Shown here in pieces: positions 33,289-43,410 of a stretch of 64,000 nt of DNA (its first letter is position 1; every line of letters starts with the position of its first letter). The stretch is taken from contig JANWIP010000010.1 of NCBI GenBank assembly GCA_025449845.1, forward strand, positions 1-64,000, given 5' to 3'. The translations under genes were made by a program, and so were the position numbers. The notes beneath the pieces were generated by a model. It searched no databases. It worked only from the letters and a program-made list of their open reading frames with translations, and was not told where the DNA came from. The DNA is from Solirubrobacteraceae bacterium. Lineage in GTDB: Bacteria > Actinomycetota > Thermoleophilia > Solirubrobacterales > Solirubrobacteraceae.

Positions 33289-35159
33289 GTGACCGTCTTG
33301 GCGAGGTTGCGCGGCTGGTCGACGTTAAGGCCGCGGCGGCGCGCGATCTCATAGGCCAGCATCTGCAAGGGAATCACGGCGAGGATCGGCTGCAGCATCC
33401 AATCGATGGCTGGCACAGCGATGGCAGCGTCGGCATGCTTGGCGATCTCGTTGTTGCCGGCGGTGACGATCGCGATCGTGTGCGCCCCGCGCGCCCGCAC
33501 CTCCTGCATGTTGGAGGCCAGCTTCTCCAGAACCGGCGAGTCCGTGGCCACGCATACCACCGGGGTGGAGTCATCGAGCAGCGCGATCGGGCCGTGCTTC
33601 ATCTCGCCGGCCGCGTAGGCGTCGGTGGCGATATAGGAGATCTCCTTCAGCTTCAACGCCCCCTCAAGCGCCACGGGCAGGCCGACGTGGCGGCCGATGT
33701 AGAGGAAGAACTCCTTGCTCCAATCCTCATCGGCAACCGCTTTGATCTGTCCGGCCAGCTCCTCCGAGCTGGTTATCTCGGTGATGCAGTGCGGCAACCG
33801 CTTGATCTCGCTCACCAGCTCGGCGATGCGCTCTGGGGGCAATGTGCCACGCAGCTCGGCCAGACGCAGGGCCAGCAGGTAGATGACCGCGATCTGACAG
33901 ACGAACGTCTTGGTCGCCGCCACGCTGACCTCAAGCCCCGCTCTGGTGAACAGCACCCCGTCGGCCTCGCGCGTGGCCTGCGAGCCCATCACGTTGGTGA
34001 TCGCCAGAACCTTCGCTCCGCGCTCACGCGCCGTACGCATGGCGGCAAGCGTGTCTGCCGTCTCGCCGGACTGGGAGATCCCGATTACCAGGTCCCCCGG
34101 GCCCACCACTGGGTTGCGGTAGCGGTACTCCGAGGCGACATCCATCTCCACCGGCACCCGCGCCCACTCCTCGATCGCGTAGCGCCCGATCAGGCCCGCG
34201 TGGTAAGCGGTGCCGCAGGCAACTATTACGATCCGCTTGACACCAGCCAGGACCTCCTCGTCCAGCGCGCCCTGCTCATCGAGGTCCACCCCATTCCCAC
34301 GCGCCGTGCGATCGGCGATCGTGTCGGCCACCGCGTCCGCCTGCTCGTGGATCTCCTTGAGCATGAACGTCTCATAGCCGCCCTTCTCCGCGGTCTCCTC
34401 ATCCCAGTCCACAGCCTCGGGGGCGCGCAGCACCTCCTGGCCAGTGGCCGTTTCGATGCTCACCCCCTCGGGCCGCAGCACCACGATCTCCCCGTTATCC
34501 ACGTACTGCACCATGCGTGTCTGGGCCAAGAACGCCGGCACGGCAGAGGCGATGAACTGCTCCCCCTCACCGCGACCAACCACCAGCGGGCACTCCTTAC
34601 GCGCACCTACCAGCATGTCGGGCTCATCCAGGCTCATTGCCACGAAGGCGTAGTGCCCCTCAAGCTCCGCGTACGCAGCCCGCACCGCCGCCGCAAGATC
34701 GCCCGCATAGTGATGGGCGATCAGGTGTGCGATCACCTCGGCATCGGTTTCGGAGGTGAACTGGCAGCCCCCCGCGATCAGGCGATCTTTCAAAGCCATG
34801 TAGTTCTCGACGATCCCGTTCACCACCACGTGCACACGGTCATCGCTGTCGAAGTGCGGATGCGCGTTCTCCTCGCTCACTCGCCCGTGCGTAGCCCAGC
34901 GCGTGTGACCGATCCCGGTGCTCGCTGGACGCACGGCTGTAGCCACCGCACCGCCTCCTTCGCCCTCCCCGTTCAGCGGTCCGCCGAGCTTCGCCTGCAA
35001 TGCGTCGAGGTTGCCGACGGCGCGCACGGCCTCGATGTGGTCATCGGCCAACACTGAGATGCCGGCGCTGTCATAGCCCCGGTACTCAAGCTTGCGCAAC
35101 CCGGCGAGCAGCAAGCCCCGAACGGGTCGGCCACCCACATAGCCAACGATCCCACACAC
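33279..35159 (-). CDS. glmS: Glutamine-fructose-6-phosphate aminotransferase
   Basis: A 626-residue enzyme making glucosamine-6-phosphate from fructose-6-phosphate and glutamine. The catalytic Cys is residue 2 (MCGIVGYVGG). Glutaminase residues such as GIGHTRWATHG are present. The two SIS domains include VACGTAYHAGLIGRY, SQSGETADTLAAMR and the C-terminal KTVTVE end. Size matches the standard 600-630. First step of UDP-GlcNAc synthesis, together with the adjacent glmM. Confidence 0.97.
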   Translation of the reverse strand: MCGIVGYVGGRPVRGLLLAGLRKLEYRGYDSAGISVLADDHIEAVRAVGNLDALQAKLGGPLNGEGEGGGAVATAVRPASTGIGHTRWATHGRVSEENAHPHFDSDDRVHVVVNGIVENYMALKDRLIAGGCQFTSETDAEVIAHLIAHHYAGDLAAAVRAAYAELEGHYAFVAMSLDEPDMLVGARKECPLVVGRGEGEQFIASAVPAFLAQTRMVQYVDNGEIVVLRPEGVSIETATGQEVLRAPEAVDWDEETAEKGGYETFMLKEIHEQADAVADTIADRTARGNGVDLDEQGALDEEVLAGVKRIVIVACGTAYHAGLIGRYAIEEWARVPVEMDVASEYRYRNPVVGPGDLVIGISQSGETADTLAAMRTARERGAKVLAITNVMGSQATREADGVLFTRAGLEVSVAATKTFVCQIAVIYLLALRLAELRGTLPPERIAELVSEIKRLPHCITEITSSEELAGQIKAVADEDWSKEFFLYIGRHVGLPVALEGALKLKEISYIATDAYAAGEMKHGPIALLDDSTPVVCVATDSPVLEKLASNMQEVRARGAHTIAIVTAGNNEIAKHADAAIAVPAIDWMLQPILAVIPLQMLAYEIARRRGLNVDQPRNLAKTVTVE

Positions 35160-35273
35160 CGGCCCGACGATACCAGCGCCTGGGTGCCTGCTTCAAAGCA
35201 GTAGACAGCTTTGGACGGTTAGAGGGTGGCGCAGCCGGCCATTGGCCGGCGAGCCGGGCCCCTCTCCCCTGAT

Positions 35274-36662
35274 CTATGCGAGCTCACGCTCCACCAGCGC
35301 GGCAAGACGCATGCAGACCTCTTCAGCCTCCTCGTCCGTTGGTGCCTCGACCATTACGCGAATCAGGGGCTCGGTGCCGCTGGGGCGCACGAGCACGCGG
35401 CCGCGCCCGGCCAGCTCCTGGTCCGCGCTCGCGACCGCCGCCTTGACGTCCTCCGCGTGCTCGTAGGCACTGCGATCCTTCACGCGGATGCCCACCAGTC
35501 GCTGGGGAAGCTTCTCCATCGCGTCGCGCTCTGACAAGTTGCGACCCGCGAGGGCCTCCAACACCAGCAGGGCACTGGCGATGCCATCCCCGGAGCGATT
35601 GAAGCCCATCTCGATGATGTGGCCCGACTGCTCGCCGCCCAGCACCCAGCCGCGCTCGCGCAGCTCCTCAAGCACGTAGCGGTCGCCGACCTTTGTGCTG
35701 GTCACCGTGATGCCGGCCTGCGCCATCGCGGTGTGAAAGCCGAAATTGGTCATGACCGTCACGGCCACGCCCCCACCGGGCAGACGGCCGTTGCTGTGCA
35801 GGTGCAGTGCCGCCAGCGCCATCAGCTCGTCGCCATCCACCACCTGTCCGTCACCATCAACGGCCAGCACACGGTCGCCGTCGCCGTCGAAAGCGAACCC
35901 GATCGCATGGCCGCCCGCCGTAACCTTCTTCGCAAGCTCCTCGACGTGCGTGGAGCCACAGCCAGCGTTGATGTTGCGGCCATCCGGTGAGTCCGCGATC
36001 ACCGTCACGTTCGCGCCCAGGCGCCTGAAGATCTCTGGCGCCACGCGGTGCGTCGCGCCGTTCGCGCAATCCAGGAGGACATCGATGCCGTGCAGACTGA
36101 GGTCCTGGAAACGCGTGTGCAGCTCCCGCAGGTAGTCCTCATGCGTGCCCCGCAGCTCACGTACATGGCCGAACCCCCGCTCGCTGGCGTTGCCAGCGGG
36201 AGCTCCACCCGCTGCGCCATTGCCACTGCCTTCGCCGCCACCCCCTTCGCCGGCGGCGCTTGCAGCGCGCTCCAGCTCAGCTTCGATTCCCTGCTCCACC
36301 TCATCGCTGAGCTTGAAGCCGTCGGCCGCGAAGAACTTGATGCCGTTGTCCTGGAATGGGTTGTGTGAGGCTGAGAGCACGACCGCCAGATCAAAGCCGT
36401 AGCGACCGATCAAGAGCGGCGCAGCCGGGGTCGGCAGCACGCCTCCCAGCAGCGCATCTCCACCCGCGGCGACGATGCCGGCAGCCATCGCGGCCTGCAA
36501 CATCTCGCCCGACTCGCGGGTGTCGCGGATGATCAGCACCTGCGGGCGCTCGACGCCCGTCTGGCGGGTCGCGGCGCGGCCCAGTGCCAATGCCAGCTCG
36601 GCGCTCAGAAGCTCGCCGGCGATACCACGGACGCCATCGGTCCCAAACAGGCGTCCCGCCAT
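35274..36662 (-). CDS. glmM: Phosphoglucosamine mutase
   Basis: Converts glucosamine-6-phosphate to glucosamine-1-phosphate. The active serine is in VLSASHNPFQDNGIKFF, the metal loop is AFDGDGDRVLAVD, and the sugar-binding EGEQSGH-like loop reads GGEQSGHII. The C-terminal phosphate loop RPSGTEPLIRVMVEA is complete. An unusual glycine/serine-rich insert lies near residues 130-155. Start ATG 36662 is nine bases after the stop of rpsI. Works in tandem with glmS in the same operon. Confidence 0.96.
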   Translation of the reverse strand: MAGRLFGTDGVRGIAGELLSAELALALGRAATRQTGVERPQVLIIRDTRESGEMLQAAMAAGIVAAGGDALLGGVLPTPAAPLLIGRYGFDLAVVLSASHNPFQDNGIKFFAADGFKLSDEVEQGIEAELERAASAAGEGGGGEGSGNGAAGGAPAGNASERGFGHVRELRGTHEDYLRELHTRFQDLSLHGIDVLLDCANGATHRVAPEIFRRLGANVTVIADSPDGRNINAGCGSTHVEELAKKVTAGGHAIGFAFDGDGDRVLAVDGDGQVVDGDELMALAALHLHSNGRLPGGGVAVTVMTNFGFHTAMAQAGITVTSTKVGDRYVLEELRERGWVLGGEQSGHIIEMGFNRSGDGIASALLVLEALAGRNLSERDAMEKLPQRLVGIRVKDRSAYEHAEDVKAAVASADQELAGRGRVLVRPSGTEPLIRVMVEAPTDEEAEEVCMRLAALVERELA

Positions 36663-36670
36663 GATGTTCG

Positions 36671-37498
36671 CTAGCGCTTGGAGAACTGCGGACGCTTGCG
36701 CGCCTTCTTCAGGCCGGCCTTCTTGCGCTCCTTCGCGCGCGAATCGCGCGTCAGGAACCCGCGTTTCTTCAGCTCACCACGCAGATTCGGATCGGCCTCA
36801 AGCAACGCCCGCGAGACGCCATGGCGCAATGCGCCGGCCTGCGCGGAGATGCCGCCGCCGTGCAGACGCGCCACTACATCCATGCGCTCCTGGTAGCCGA
36901 CCGTCTCAAGCGGCTGACGGATGTTGCGCTGCAAGGTCACGCGGGGGAAGTGCTCCTCAAGCGTGCGGCCGTTGACGGTGTAAATGCCGCTGCCCGGCCG
37001 CAGGATCACTCGCGCGATCGCGGTCTTGCGCTTGCCGGTCGCGCGATAGCGCGCGTTCGCGGCCAGATCGATCGCCGCCGTGGAGATCGGCTCGGAGGAG
37101 ACCTCCTCGTCCTCGCTCTGCTCGGACTCCTCAGATGACTCCTCGTCGTAGGAGGTCGCATAGGGGTCGGCGGGCTCGTTGCGGCCCAGTGGATCGACAC
37201 CCTCGGGGACGATGTCCACTTCCAGATGCGCGCCTGGTACAGATGGCTTCACACGGGGAGCGGGCTCCTCTTCCTCGCCCTCCTCCTCGGCCTCAGCAGC
37301 CGCAGGCTCCTCAGCGACCGGCTCGGCAACGGGCTCAGAGGCGGGCTCCGCAGGGGCCGGCGACTCCTCGGCGGCCGGCGTCTCCGCCACCGGCTCTGCA
37401 GCAGATGGCTCCTCGGCAACAGGCTCCTGCGCCGCGGGCTCCTCGACCACTGGGGTGGGCTCCTCTGGCGTCTGCGGTGTCTCGGGCTCGTCAGACAT
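36671..37498 (-). CDS. rpsI: 30S ribosomal protein S9 with acidic extension
   Basis: The last 130 residues are ordinary S9: [53 protein letters not shown], and the basic tail ending RPQFSKR. Before them is an extension of about 140 residues made mainly of Pro, Glu, Ala and Val repeats and then an acidic stretch with many Ser/Glu. The usual S9 length is about 130, so the protein is about twice normal size. The rplM stop overlaps the ATG by one base. The extension could be disordered. Its effect is unknown. Confidence 0.93.
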   Translation of the reverse strand: MSDEPETPQTPEEPTPVVEEPAAQEPVAEEPSAAEPVAETPAAEESPAPAEPASEPVAEPVAEEPAAAEAEEEGEEEEPAPRVKPSVPGAHLEVDIVPEGVDPLGRNEPADPYATSYDEESSEESEQSEDEEVSSEPISTAAIDLAANARYRATGKRKTAIARVILRPGSGIYTVNGRTLEEHFPRVTLQRNIRQPLETVGYQERMDVVARLHGGGISAQAGALRHGVSRALLEADPNLRGELKKRGFLTRDSRAKERKKAGLKKARKRPQFSKR

Positions 37499-37932
37499 CA
37501 GGCCTGCACCTCCATCGGCTCGGGCTTCTGCGCCGCGTGCGGATGATCCGGCCCCGCGTACACCTTCAGCTTGGTCAACTGCTTACGCGCCAGGCGATTG
37601 CGCGGCATCATGCCCTTGACGGCCAGCCGGATGATCTCCTCCGGGCGCCGCGCCAGCATTTCCTCGAAGCTGCGCGAACGCAAACCTCCGGGGTAACCTG
37701 AGTGGCGGTAGTAGCGCTTGTCGGCGCGCTTGTTGCCCGTCACCACGATCTTCTCCGCGTTCACGACCACCACGAAGTCGCCCGTATCGATGTGCGGCGT
37801 GTACTCCGGCTTGCGCTTGCCGCGCAGCGCATCGGCGATATGCGTCGCCAGACGCCCCAACGTCTTGCCGTTGGCGTCTACGACGAGCCAGTTGCGCTCG
37901 CGATCGGTGGGCTTGGCTACATAGGTCTTCAT
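37498..37932 (-). CDS. rplM: 50S ribosomal protein L13
   Basis: A 144-residue large-subunit protein: [20 protein letters not shown], then [15 protein letters not shown] and KMMP-like [15 protein letters not shown] 37932 is the normal start, and an upstream in-frame ATG at 37959 would add nine unlikely residues. It is the first member of the conserved L13-S9 pair and stands after a short hairpin and T-run that could be a leader attenuator or a terminator of guaA. Confidence 0.96.
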   Translation of the reverse strand: MKTYVAKPTDRERNWLVVDANGKTLGRLATHIADALRGKRKPEYTPHIDTGDFVVVVNAEKIVVTGNKRADKRYYRHSGYPGGLRSRSFEEMLARRPEEIIRLAVKGMMPRNRLARKQLTKLKVYAGPDHPHAAQKPEPMEVQA

Positions 37933-37984
37933 GACGTGAAAAAGGCCACGCGTGGACAACGCGCGGCGCGGAGTGAGATGATAG

Positions 37985-39583
37985 CTACTCCCACTCGATT
38001 GTGCCGGGGGGCTTACTGGTTATGTCCAGAACCACCCGGTTGACCTCGCGCAGCTCGTTGATCATGCGCGAGGCGATCGTCTCCAGCAGGTCGTAAGGGA
38101 GCCGCGCCCAGTCGGCTGTCATCGCGTCGTCGCTGGTGACAGCGCGCACGACGACGACATAGCCATACGTTCGCTCGTCCCCCTGCACCCCCACGGTGCG
38201 GATGTCGGGCAGCACGCAGAAGGACTGCCACAGCTCGCGGTACAAGCCGGCCTTGCGGATCTCCTCCTGGAGGATATGGTCGGCCTCGCGCAGCACGTCC
38301 AGGCGCTCTTTGGTGGCTTCGCCACCGACCACGCGAATGGCCAGGCCGGGGCCCGGGAACGGCTGGCGCCAGACCAGGCGTTCAGGCAAGCCCAGCTCAG
38401 CGCCCACCGCGCGCACCTCGTCCTTGAACAGCGCCCGCAGAGGCTCGACCAGCTCGAACTGCAAGTCATCGGGAAGGCCGCCGACGTTGTGGTGGGACTT
38501 GATCGTCGCGGCCCCCGTACCGCCACCGGACTCGATCACGTCCGAATAGAGCGTGCCTTGCACCAGGTAGTCAGCGCCATCCAGCTTCGTGGCCTCCTCC
38601 TCGAAGACTCTTATGAACTCGGCCCCGATCGCTTTGCGCTTGGCCTCGGGCTCGGTCACTCCGTTTAGCCGCTCCAGGAAGCGCTGCTCGGCGTCAACCG
38701 CCACGAGCGGGACCTTGAAGGTGTCGCGGAACGCACTGATGACCTGCTCGCCCTCTTCCTTGCGCATCAGGCCGTGGTCCACGAAGACGCACGTCAGCTG
38801 ATCACCCACCGCACGATGCACCAGCAAGGCAGCCACGGAGGAGTCAACGCCACCGGAGAGACCGCATATGACACGCCCATCCCCCACCTGCTTGCGGATA
38901 CGCGCGATCTGCTCCTCGACGATCGACGCAGCCGACCAGGTGCGCTCACAGCCGCATACCTCGGTCAGGAAGCGCGTCAGGATCTCCTGGCCGTAAGGCG
39001 TGTGCACCACCTCGGGGTGGAACTGAATGCCATAGATCCCCCGCTCTACGTTCTCCACAGCGGCCACCGGCGAGGCGCTTGAGGAGGCCAGCGCCGTGAA
39101 ACCGGGCGGAGGCTCAAAGACGGTGTCGCGATGGGACATCCAGCAGGTCTGCTCGCGCGGCATTCCCGCCAGCAGCACCCCCGGCTCGCTGACGGTGAGA
39201 TCGCTGCGCCCGAACTCCCCTACCTCGGCCTGCTCCACGCGGCCGCCTAGGTCGTGCACCAGCAGCTGCATGCCGTAACAGATACCCAGCACTGGTACTC
39301 CGAGTTCCAAGAGGCCCTGCTCCAGCTTCGGCGCTCCCGGCGCGTACACCGAGGCGGGGCCACCGGAGAGGATCACCCCGCGCGGCTTGCGCTTGGCGAC
39401 CTCCTCCAGACCTACGTGATGGGGCAGCAGCTCGGAGAACACACCGCAGTCGCGCACGCGCCGCGCGATCAGCTGCGAATACTGACCGCCATAGTCGAGC
39501 ACCACGATCTCTTCGGTGGCCACCGGCGTTCCCTCACGCCCCGCCGCGACAGGCGCTGAATCGGCTATGACAGCCTCACTCAT
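37985..39583 (-). CDS. guaA: GMP synthase (glutamine-hydrolysing)
   Basis: Makes GMP from XMP, ATP and glutamine. The amidotransferase part begins [19 protein letters not shown] with nucleophile in [10 protein letters not shown], and His/Glu in GIQFHPEV. The PP-loop ATP pyrophosphatase part carries [16 protein letters not shown], and the C-terminal dimer part ends [14 protein letters not shown]. It has about 25 additional residues at the N-terminus. Its start overlaps the end of the upstream guaB3 by eight bases. Confidence 0.97.
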   Translation of the reverse strand: MSEAVIADSAPVAAGREGTPVATEEIVVLDYGGQYSQLIARRVRDCGVFSELLPHHVGLEEVAKRKPRGVILSGGPASVYAPGAPKLEQGLLELGVPVLGICYGMQLLVHDLGGRVEQAEVGEFGRSDLTVSEPGVLLAGMPREQTCWMSHRDTVFEPPPGFTALASSSASPVAAVENVERGIYGIQFHPEVVHTPYGQEILTRFLTEVCGCERTWSAASIVEEQIARIRKQVGDGRVICGLSGGVDSSVAALLVHRAVGDQLTCVFVDHGLMRKEEGEQVISAFRDTFKVPLVAVDAEQRFLERLNGVTEPEAKRKAIGAEFIRVFEEEATKLDGADYLVQGTLYSDVIESGGGTGAATIKSHHNVGGLPDDLQFELVEPLRALFKDEVRAVGAELGLPERLVWRQPFPGPGLAIRVVGGEATKERLDVLREADHILQEEIRKAGLYRELWQSFCVLPDIRTVGVQGDERTYGYVVVVRAVTSDDAMTADWARLPYDLLETIASRMINELREVNRVVLDITSKPPGTIEWE

Positions 39584-40769
39584 TGACTAATGCGGCGGCA
39601 GCCTTCCCGTTGGACCCCATCCCGACGGCCTGATCACGCTGAAGCTGCTTGCCCTCGGTCTGCAGCGAAGGCGCGATGACGACCTCAGCGCGGTTGAACT
39701 CCGCGAGATCCTTGTGCCCGCAGGTTGCCATCGAGGTGCGCAGCCCTCCGAAGAGGTTGAAGGTGCCGTCGTTCTCGCGCGCGGGACCCACCAGGATCTC
39801 CTCCAGGCTGCCGTTCTGCGTGGTCGCTACACGCGCGCCGCGAGGCAGCGTGGGATGGAAGGTGGCCATGCCCCAGTGAAAGCCTCGGCCGGGGGCCTCG
39901 TGGGCGCGGGCGAGCGGGGAACCGATCATCACCGCGTCGGCGCCGAGGGCGATCGCCTTGGAGACATCCCCCCCATTGCGCATTCCCCCATCGGCGATCA
40001 CCTGGCAGTACTCACCTGTCTCCAGCATGTGCGTGGAGCGCGCATGCGCCACATCGGCAATGGCCGTGGCCTGCGGGACGCCGATGCCGAGCACTCCACG
40101 CGTGGTACACGCGGCACCGGGCCCGACGCCGACCAGCACGCCGGCCGCGCCGGTGCGCATCAGGTGCAATCCCGTGTGGTAGGAAGCGCAGCCGCCGACG
40201 ACCACAGGCACCTCAAGCGAGGGGATGAACTCCTTCAGGTTCAAAGGCTCGCTCACGGTCGAGACGTGTTCGCCAGAGACCACAGTGCCCTGGATCACGA
40301 GCACGTCCAGACCGGCCTCCATCGCGAGCTCGTAGTGATCGAGCACTCGCTGCGGTGTCAAGGACGCCGCGACAACCACCTTGTGCTCCTTGATCTCCTT
40401 GATGCGCTTAGCGATCAGCTCGGGCTTCACAGGCTCGCGGTAGATGTCCTGCATCTCGCGCGTGGCCGCCTCCTTGGACAGTTTCGAGATCCGCTCCAGC
40501 TGCTCGTCGGCGTCCTCGTAGCGCGTGAAGATGCCCTCCAGGTTGAGCACCGCCAGGCCACCCAGGCGACCGACGATTCCAGCGGTGCTCGGCGACACAA
40601 CGCCATCCATCGCAGAAGCCATCATCGGCAGCTCGAACTGGTAGGGACCCAGCTTCCAGCTGATGTCGATGTCGTCAGGATCGCGCGTGCGCCGGGAAGG
40701 CACAATCGCGATGTCATCGAATCCGTAAGCGCGACGGGCAGACTTGCCGCGTCCGATCTCTACTTCCAT
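39576..40769 (-). CDS. GuaB3-type IMP dehydrogenase family protein
   Basis: A 397-residue protein starting [20 protein letters not shown], which is the GuaB3 pattern of actinobacteria. It keeps the IMPDH barrel, including a phosphate/active-cysteine loop [20 protein letters not shown], but lacks the usual two CBS domains. GuaB3 proteins were long called unknown IMPDH-like proteins, and some have IMPDH activity. AAGGA lies about eight bases before the ATG. It is the first gene of a leftward run with guaA, so a purine role is likely. Confidence 0.9.
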   Translation of the reverse strand: MEVEIGRGKSARRAYGFDDIAIVPSRRTRDPDDIDISWKLGPYQFELPMMASAMDGVVSPSTAGIVGRLGGLAVLNLEGIFTRYEDADEQLERISKLSKEAATREMQDIYREPVKPELIAKRIKEIKEHKVVVAASLTPQRVLDHYELAMEAGLDVLVIQGTVVSGEHVSTVSEPLNLKEFIPSLEVPVVVGGCASYHTGLHLMRTGAAGVLVGVGPGAACTTRGVLGIGVPQATAIADVAHARSTHMLETGEYCQVIADGGMRNGGDVSKAIALGADAVMIGSPLARAHEAPGRGFHWGMATFHPTLPRGARVATTQNGSLEEILVGPARENDGTFNLFGGLRTSMATCGHKDLAEFNRAEVVIAPSLQTEGKQLQRDQAVGMGSNGKAAAALVNE

Positions 40770-40823
40770 CTATAGATCCTTGCAGTCGGGGCGGACAGCG
40801 GATACCTGTTGGTAGACACAGGC

Positions 40824-40848
40824 AAAAAGACCCCGCACGGAGCGGGGC
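40824..40848 (-). terminator. Hairpin with T-run in the guaB3 leader
   Basis: Read leftward, a GC-rich six-base stem (GCGGGG/CCCCGC type, 40842-40847 and 40831-40836) is followed by TTTTT. No leftward gene lies upstream except in the divergent gap, so it could be an attenuator or riboswitch expression platform in the leader of guaB3, or end a small RNA of about 90 bases. Confidence 0.55.
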
Positions 40849-40943
40849 CAAGAGGGGTGTGGCAGGGTGCCACGGGGACCTTGTATGCCGGCGCAGCCAA
40901 GTGAGTTTGAGCATAGCAACGGGGCCTCTAGACTGGCCGGACT

Positions 40944-43313
40944 ATGAGTTCTCTCCCCCCCTGGGAGCCCAGCGCGATCGAGGCACGCCGCCAGCAGGTC
41001 TGGAGCGCCGGCGATGTCTTCCGCACACCTGACGCTGACGGACGTGCGGGGCTCTACATCAAGCCTTCGGCGCCCTTCACCTCGGGCAACATCCACATCG
41101 GGCACGTGCGCAGCTATGCGATCGGCGATGCCTACGCCCGCTTCCAGCGCGCGCAGGGAGAGTCGGTGCTGTTCGCCTTTGGCTTCGACGCCTTCGGACT
41201 GCCGGCCGAGTTGGGGGCCATCGCGGGCGGCGAGTCGCCCAGCGATTGGGTGGAGCGCTGCGCCAAGCATATGGTCGGGCAGCTGGAGCGGCTGGGGTTC
41301 TCCTTCGATTGGCAGCGCGCCTTCATGAGCTCCGATGCCGTCATGTACCGCTGGTCGCAGTGGCTGTTCCTGACGCTGCTGGAGCACGATCTGATCTACA
41401 AGGGCACGGGCGCGGTGGACTGGTGTGACACCTGCCAGACGACGCTCGCCACGATCCAGGTCGAGGAGGGGGGCACCTGCTGGCGCTGCCACAACCCCGT
41501 GCGGCTGATCCAGCGACCGGAGTGGTATCTGCGCATCAGCGCCTATGTGGAGGAGAACGACCGGCGCCTGGCGGACCTCTCCCCCTGGGATGAGACCTCG
41601 CTGGCCAGCCAGCGCTTCGTGCTGGGGCGCGTCGACGGGGTCGAGCTGGATCTCACTGCAGCAGACGGCGGCGGCGAGAGGCTTACGGTATTCACGCCCC
41701 ATGCCGACGCGCTGGGCGAGGCGCGCTTCGTGTTGATGTCGCCCAAACACCCGCAGGTGGATGTGTGGGCCACCGACGCGCACGTGCAGGAGCAGCTGGA
41801 GGAGCTGCGCAGCGGCGGCGGCGAGCGGGCGGCCCGCGACGCGCAGGCGATCGCGCTGGTGGACACGGGGCGTACGGTGAGCGCACCGGGCGGCGAGGGC
41901 ACACTGCCGGTGCTGATCTCGCCCATGGTCGATGGGCGCTTCGGCGCTACCGCCGTGCTGGGGGTGCCCGATAGGGACAACTCCGATGCGACCATCGCCG
42001 AGCGTCTCTGGGGGTCGGGGCACGATCGCCAAGGGCCGAAATCGAGCGAGCCAGCCAACCCCCCGGGGGCGGCAGTCGGCTCCGCCGAGACCAACCCATC
42101 CCCCTCCCCCTCCTCCCCTGTGACGGTTGGGTCCAATCCTCGTCCCGCCAAGCGCTTCAAGGCGGGGGATTTCGCCGTGTCGCGCCAGCGCTCCTGGGGC
42201 ACGCCGATCCCGATCGTCTACTGCGAGAGCTGCGGTGCCGTGCCGGTGCCCAAGGAGGAGCTGCCGGTGGTGCTGCCGCGGGACCTCAAGCCCACCGGCG
42301 AAGGCAACCCGCTGGCCGAGCGCCTGGACTTCGTCAACACCACCTGCCCGCAGTGCGGCGGCGCGGGCAAACGCGAGACGGACACGCTGGACTGTCATTT
42401 CGACGCGCTCTGGCTGTGGATACCCGCGTGCGTGCCGCCCGCGGAGCGCGAGGGGACGCTGGAGCAGATCCTGGCCTTGGAGGATCTGCGCCGCTGGCTG
42501 CCCAGCGAGCGCCTGGTGGCGGGCACGGACAGCGGCAACTTTGTCTTCGACCAGCGCATGGTCACCAAGGCGCTACGCGACATCGGCCCGCTGGCCTTCC
42601 TGGCGGACGGCGAGCCTTTCGCCGGCTGCCTGTTCCACGAGATGGTGATTCGCGATGGGCGCAAGATGAGCAAGCACCTGGGCAACGTCGTCGATCCCGA
42701 CGAGCTGCTGGAGCGCTTCGGGGCGGACACCTTGCGCTTGGCGGTGCTCTATGCGGCGCGGCCGCAGAAGTCGCTGAACTGGAGCGACAGCGCCGTGCAG
42801 CACTGCCACCGCTTCCTCAAGGGGCTCTGGAGCTATACGCAGGCGCACGCGGCGATGGACCCCGAGCCGCTAGACGACAAGCGCGCCTATGAAACCGAGC
42901 ATCTGCGGCGGCGACTGGAGAAATGGTGCGACACGGCGATCGAGAAGGTCGGCGAGGACATGCGCGAGCTAGAGATGCACAAAGCGGTTCGCAACCTGAT
43001 GCGGCTGCTGGATCGCATCAAGGATTTCGAGGACAAGGTGCTGGCGCGTACCGGCGGGGAGCTGGGCGGGCAGAACCACGAGCTGCTGATGCGCGCGCTG
43101 GCGGCGCTGGCGCAGATGCTGGTCCCATTCGCCCCTCACAGCGGCGAGGAGCTGTGGTTGGCCTGCACGGCCGGCGATGGCGAGAGCGCGGTTGATCCCG
43201 CCTGGCCTGAGGCCCTTGCGCCCGAGCAGGATGAGGCGCAGAGCGGCCGGGGTCGAGCGCAGGCGCAGGCGCGAACAGAAACAGTTACAAGCGCGGGGAG
43301 CGCGGGGATCTAA
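40944..43313 (+). CDS. leuS: Leucyl-tRNA synthetase
   Basis: A 789-residue class I synthetase for leucine. HIGH motif: SGNIHIGHVRSYAIGDAYAR, then FGFDAFGLPAE. KMSKS-type motif: RKMSKHLGNVVDPDELLERF. The CP1 editing region is present but altered: the usual TRPDT threonine site reads TPHAD, and the GAVMAVPAHDERD region reads ATAVLGVPDRDNSD, followed by a low-complexity Pro/Ser/Gly run. It keeps the RQRSWGTPIPI synthetase strand. Editing may be reduced. The tail is a Gln/Arg/Ala-rich low-complexity stretch. It is divergent from guaB3. Confidence 0.9.
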   Translation: MSSLPPWEPSAIEARRQQVWSAGDVFRTPDADGRAGLYIKPSAPFTSGNIHIGHVRSYAIGDAYARFQRAQGESVLFAFGFDAFGLPAELGAIAGGESPSDWVERCAKHMVGQLERLGFSFDWQRAFMSSDAVMYRWSQWLFLTLLEHDLIYKGTGAVDWCDTCQTTLATIQVEEGGTCWRCHNPVRLIQRPEWYLRISAYVEENDRRLADLSPWDETSLASQRFVLGRVDGVELDLTAADGGGERLTVFTPHADALGEARFVLMSPKHPQVDVWATDAHVQEQLEELRSGGGERAARDAQAIALVDTGRTVSAPGGEGTLPVLISPMVDGRFGATAVLGVPDRDNSDATIAERLWGSGHDRQGPKSSEPANPPGAAVGSAETNPSPSPSSPVTVGSNPRPAKRFKAGDFAVSRQRSWGTPIPIVYCESCGAVPVPKEELPVVLPRDLKPTGEGNPLAERLDFVNTTCPQCGGAGKRETDTLDCHFDALWLWIPACVPPAEREGTLEQILALEDLRRWLPSERLVAGTDSGNFVFDQRMVTKALRDIGPLAFLADGEPFAGCLFHEMVIRDGRKMSKHLGNVVDPDELLERFGADTLRLAVLYAARPQKSLNWSDSAVQHCHRFLKGLWSYTQAHAAMDPEPLDDKRAYETEHLRRRLEKWCDTAIEKVGEDMRELEMHKAVRNLMRLLDRIKDFEDKVLARTGGELGGQNHELLMRALAALAQMLVPFAPHSGEELWLACTAGDGESAVDPAWPEALAPEQDEAQSGRGRAQAQARTETVTSAGSAGI

Positions 43314-43410
43314 AGTCATGCCCCCAACCTCGCGGAGCCGCCGAGGGCGGTTTGGGCAAGGCGGCCAGATCGGCCGCGGCCTCTGCGATCATTCCAATCA
43401 GGGCAAGAGG

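Noticed and set aside
33435..35057. Plus-strand frame opposite glmS
   Set aside because: Antisense shadow. glmS is certain on the other strand.
33279..35273. Possible glmS ribozyme upstream of glmS
   Set aside because: The 114-base gap shows no ribozyme core, and such ribozymes are known mainly from Firmicutes.
40770..42398. Minus-strand frame of 540 codons opposite leuS
   Set aside because: No recognisable domain. leuS is certain. The frame only reflects high GC.
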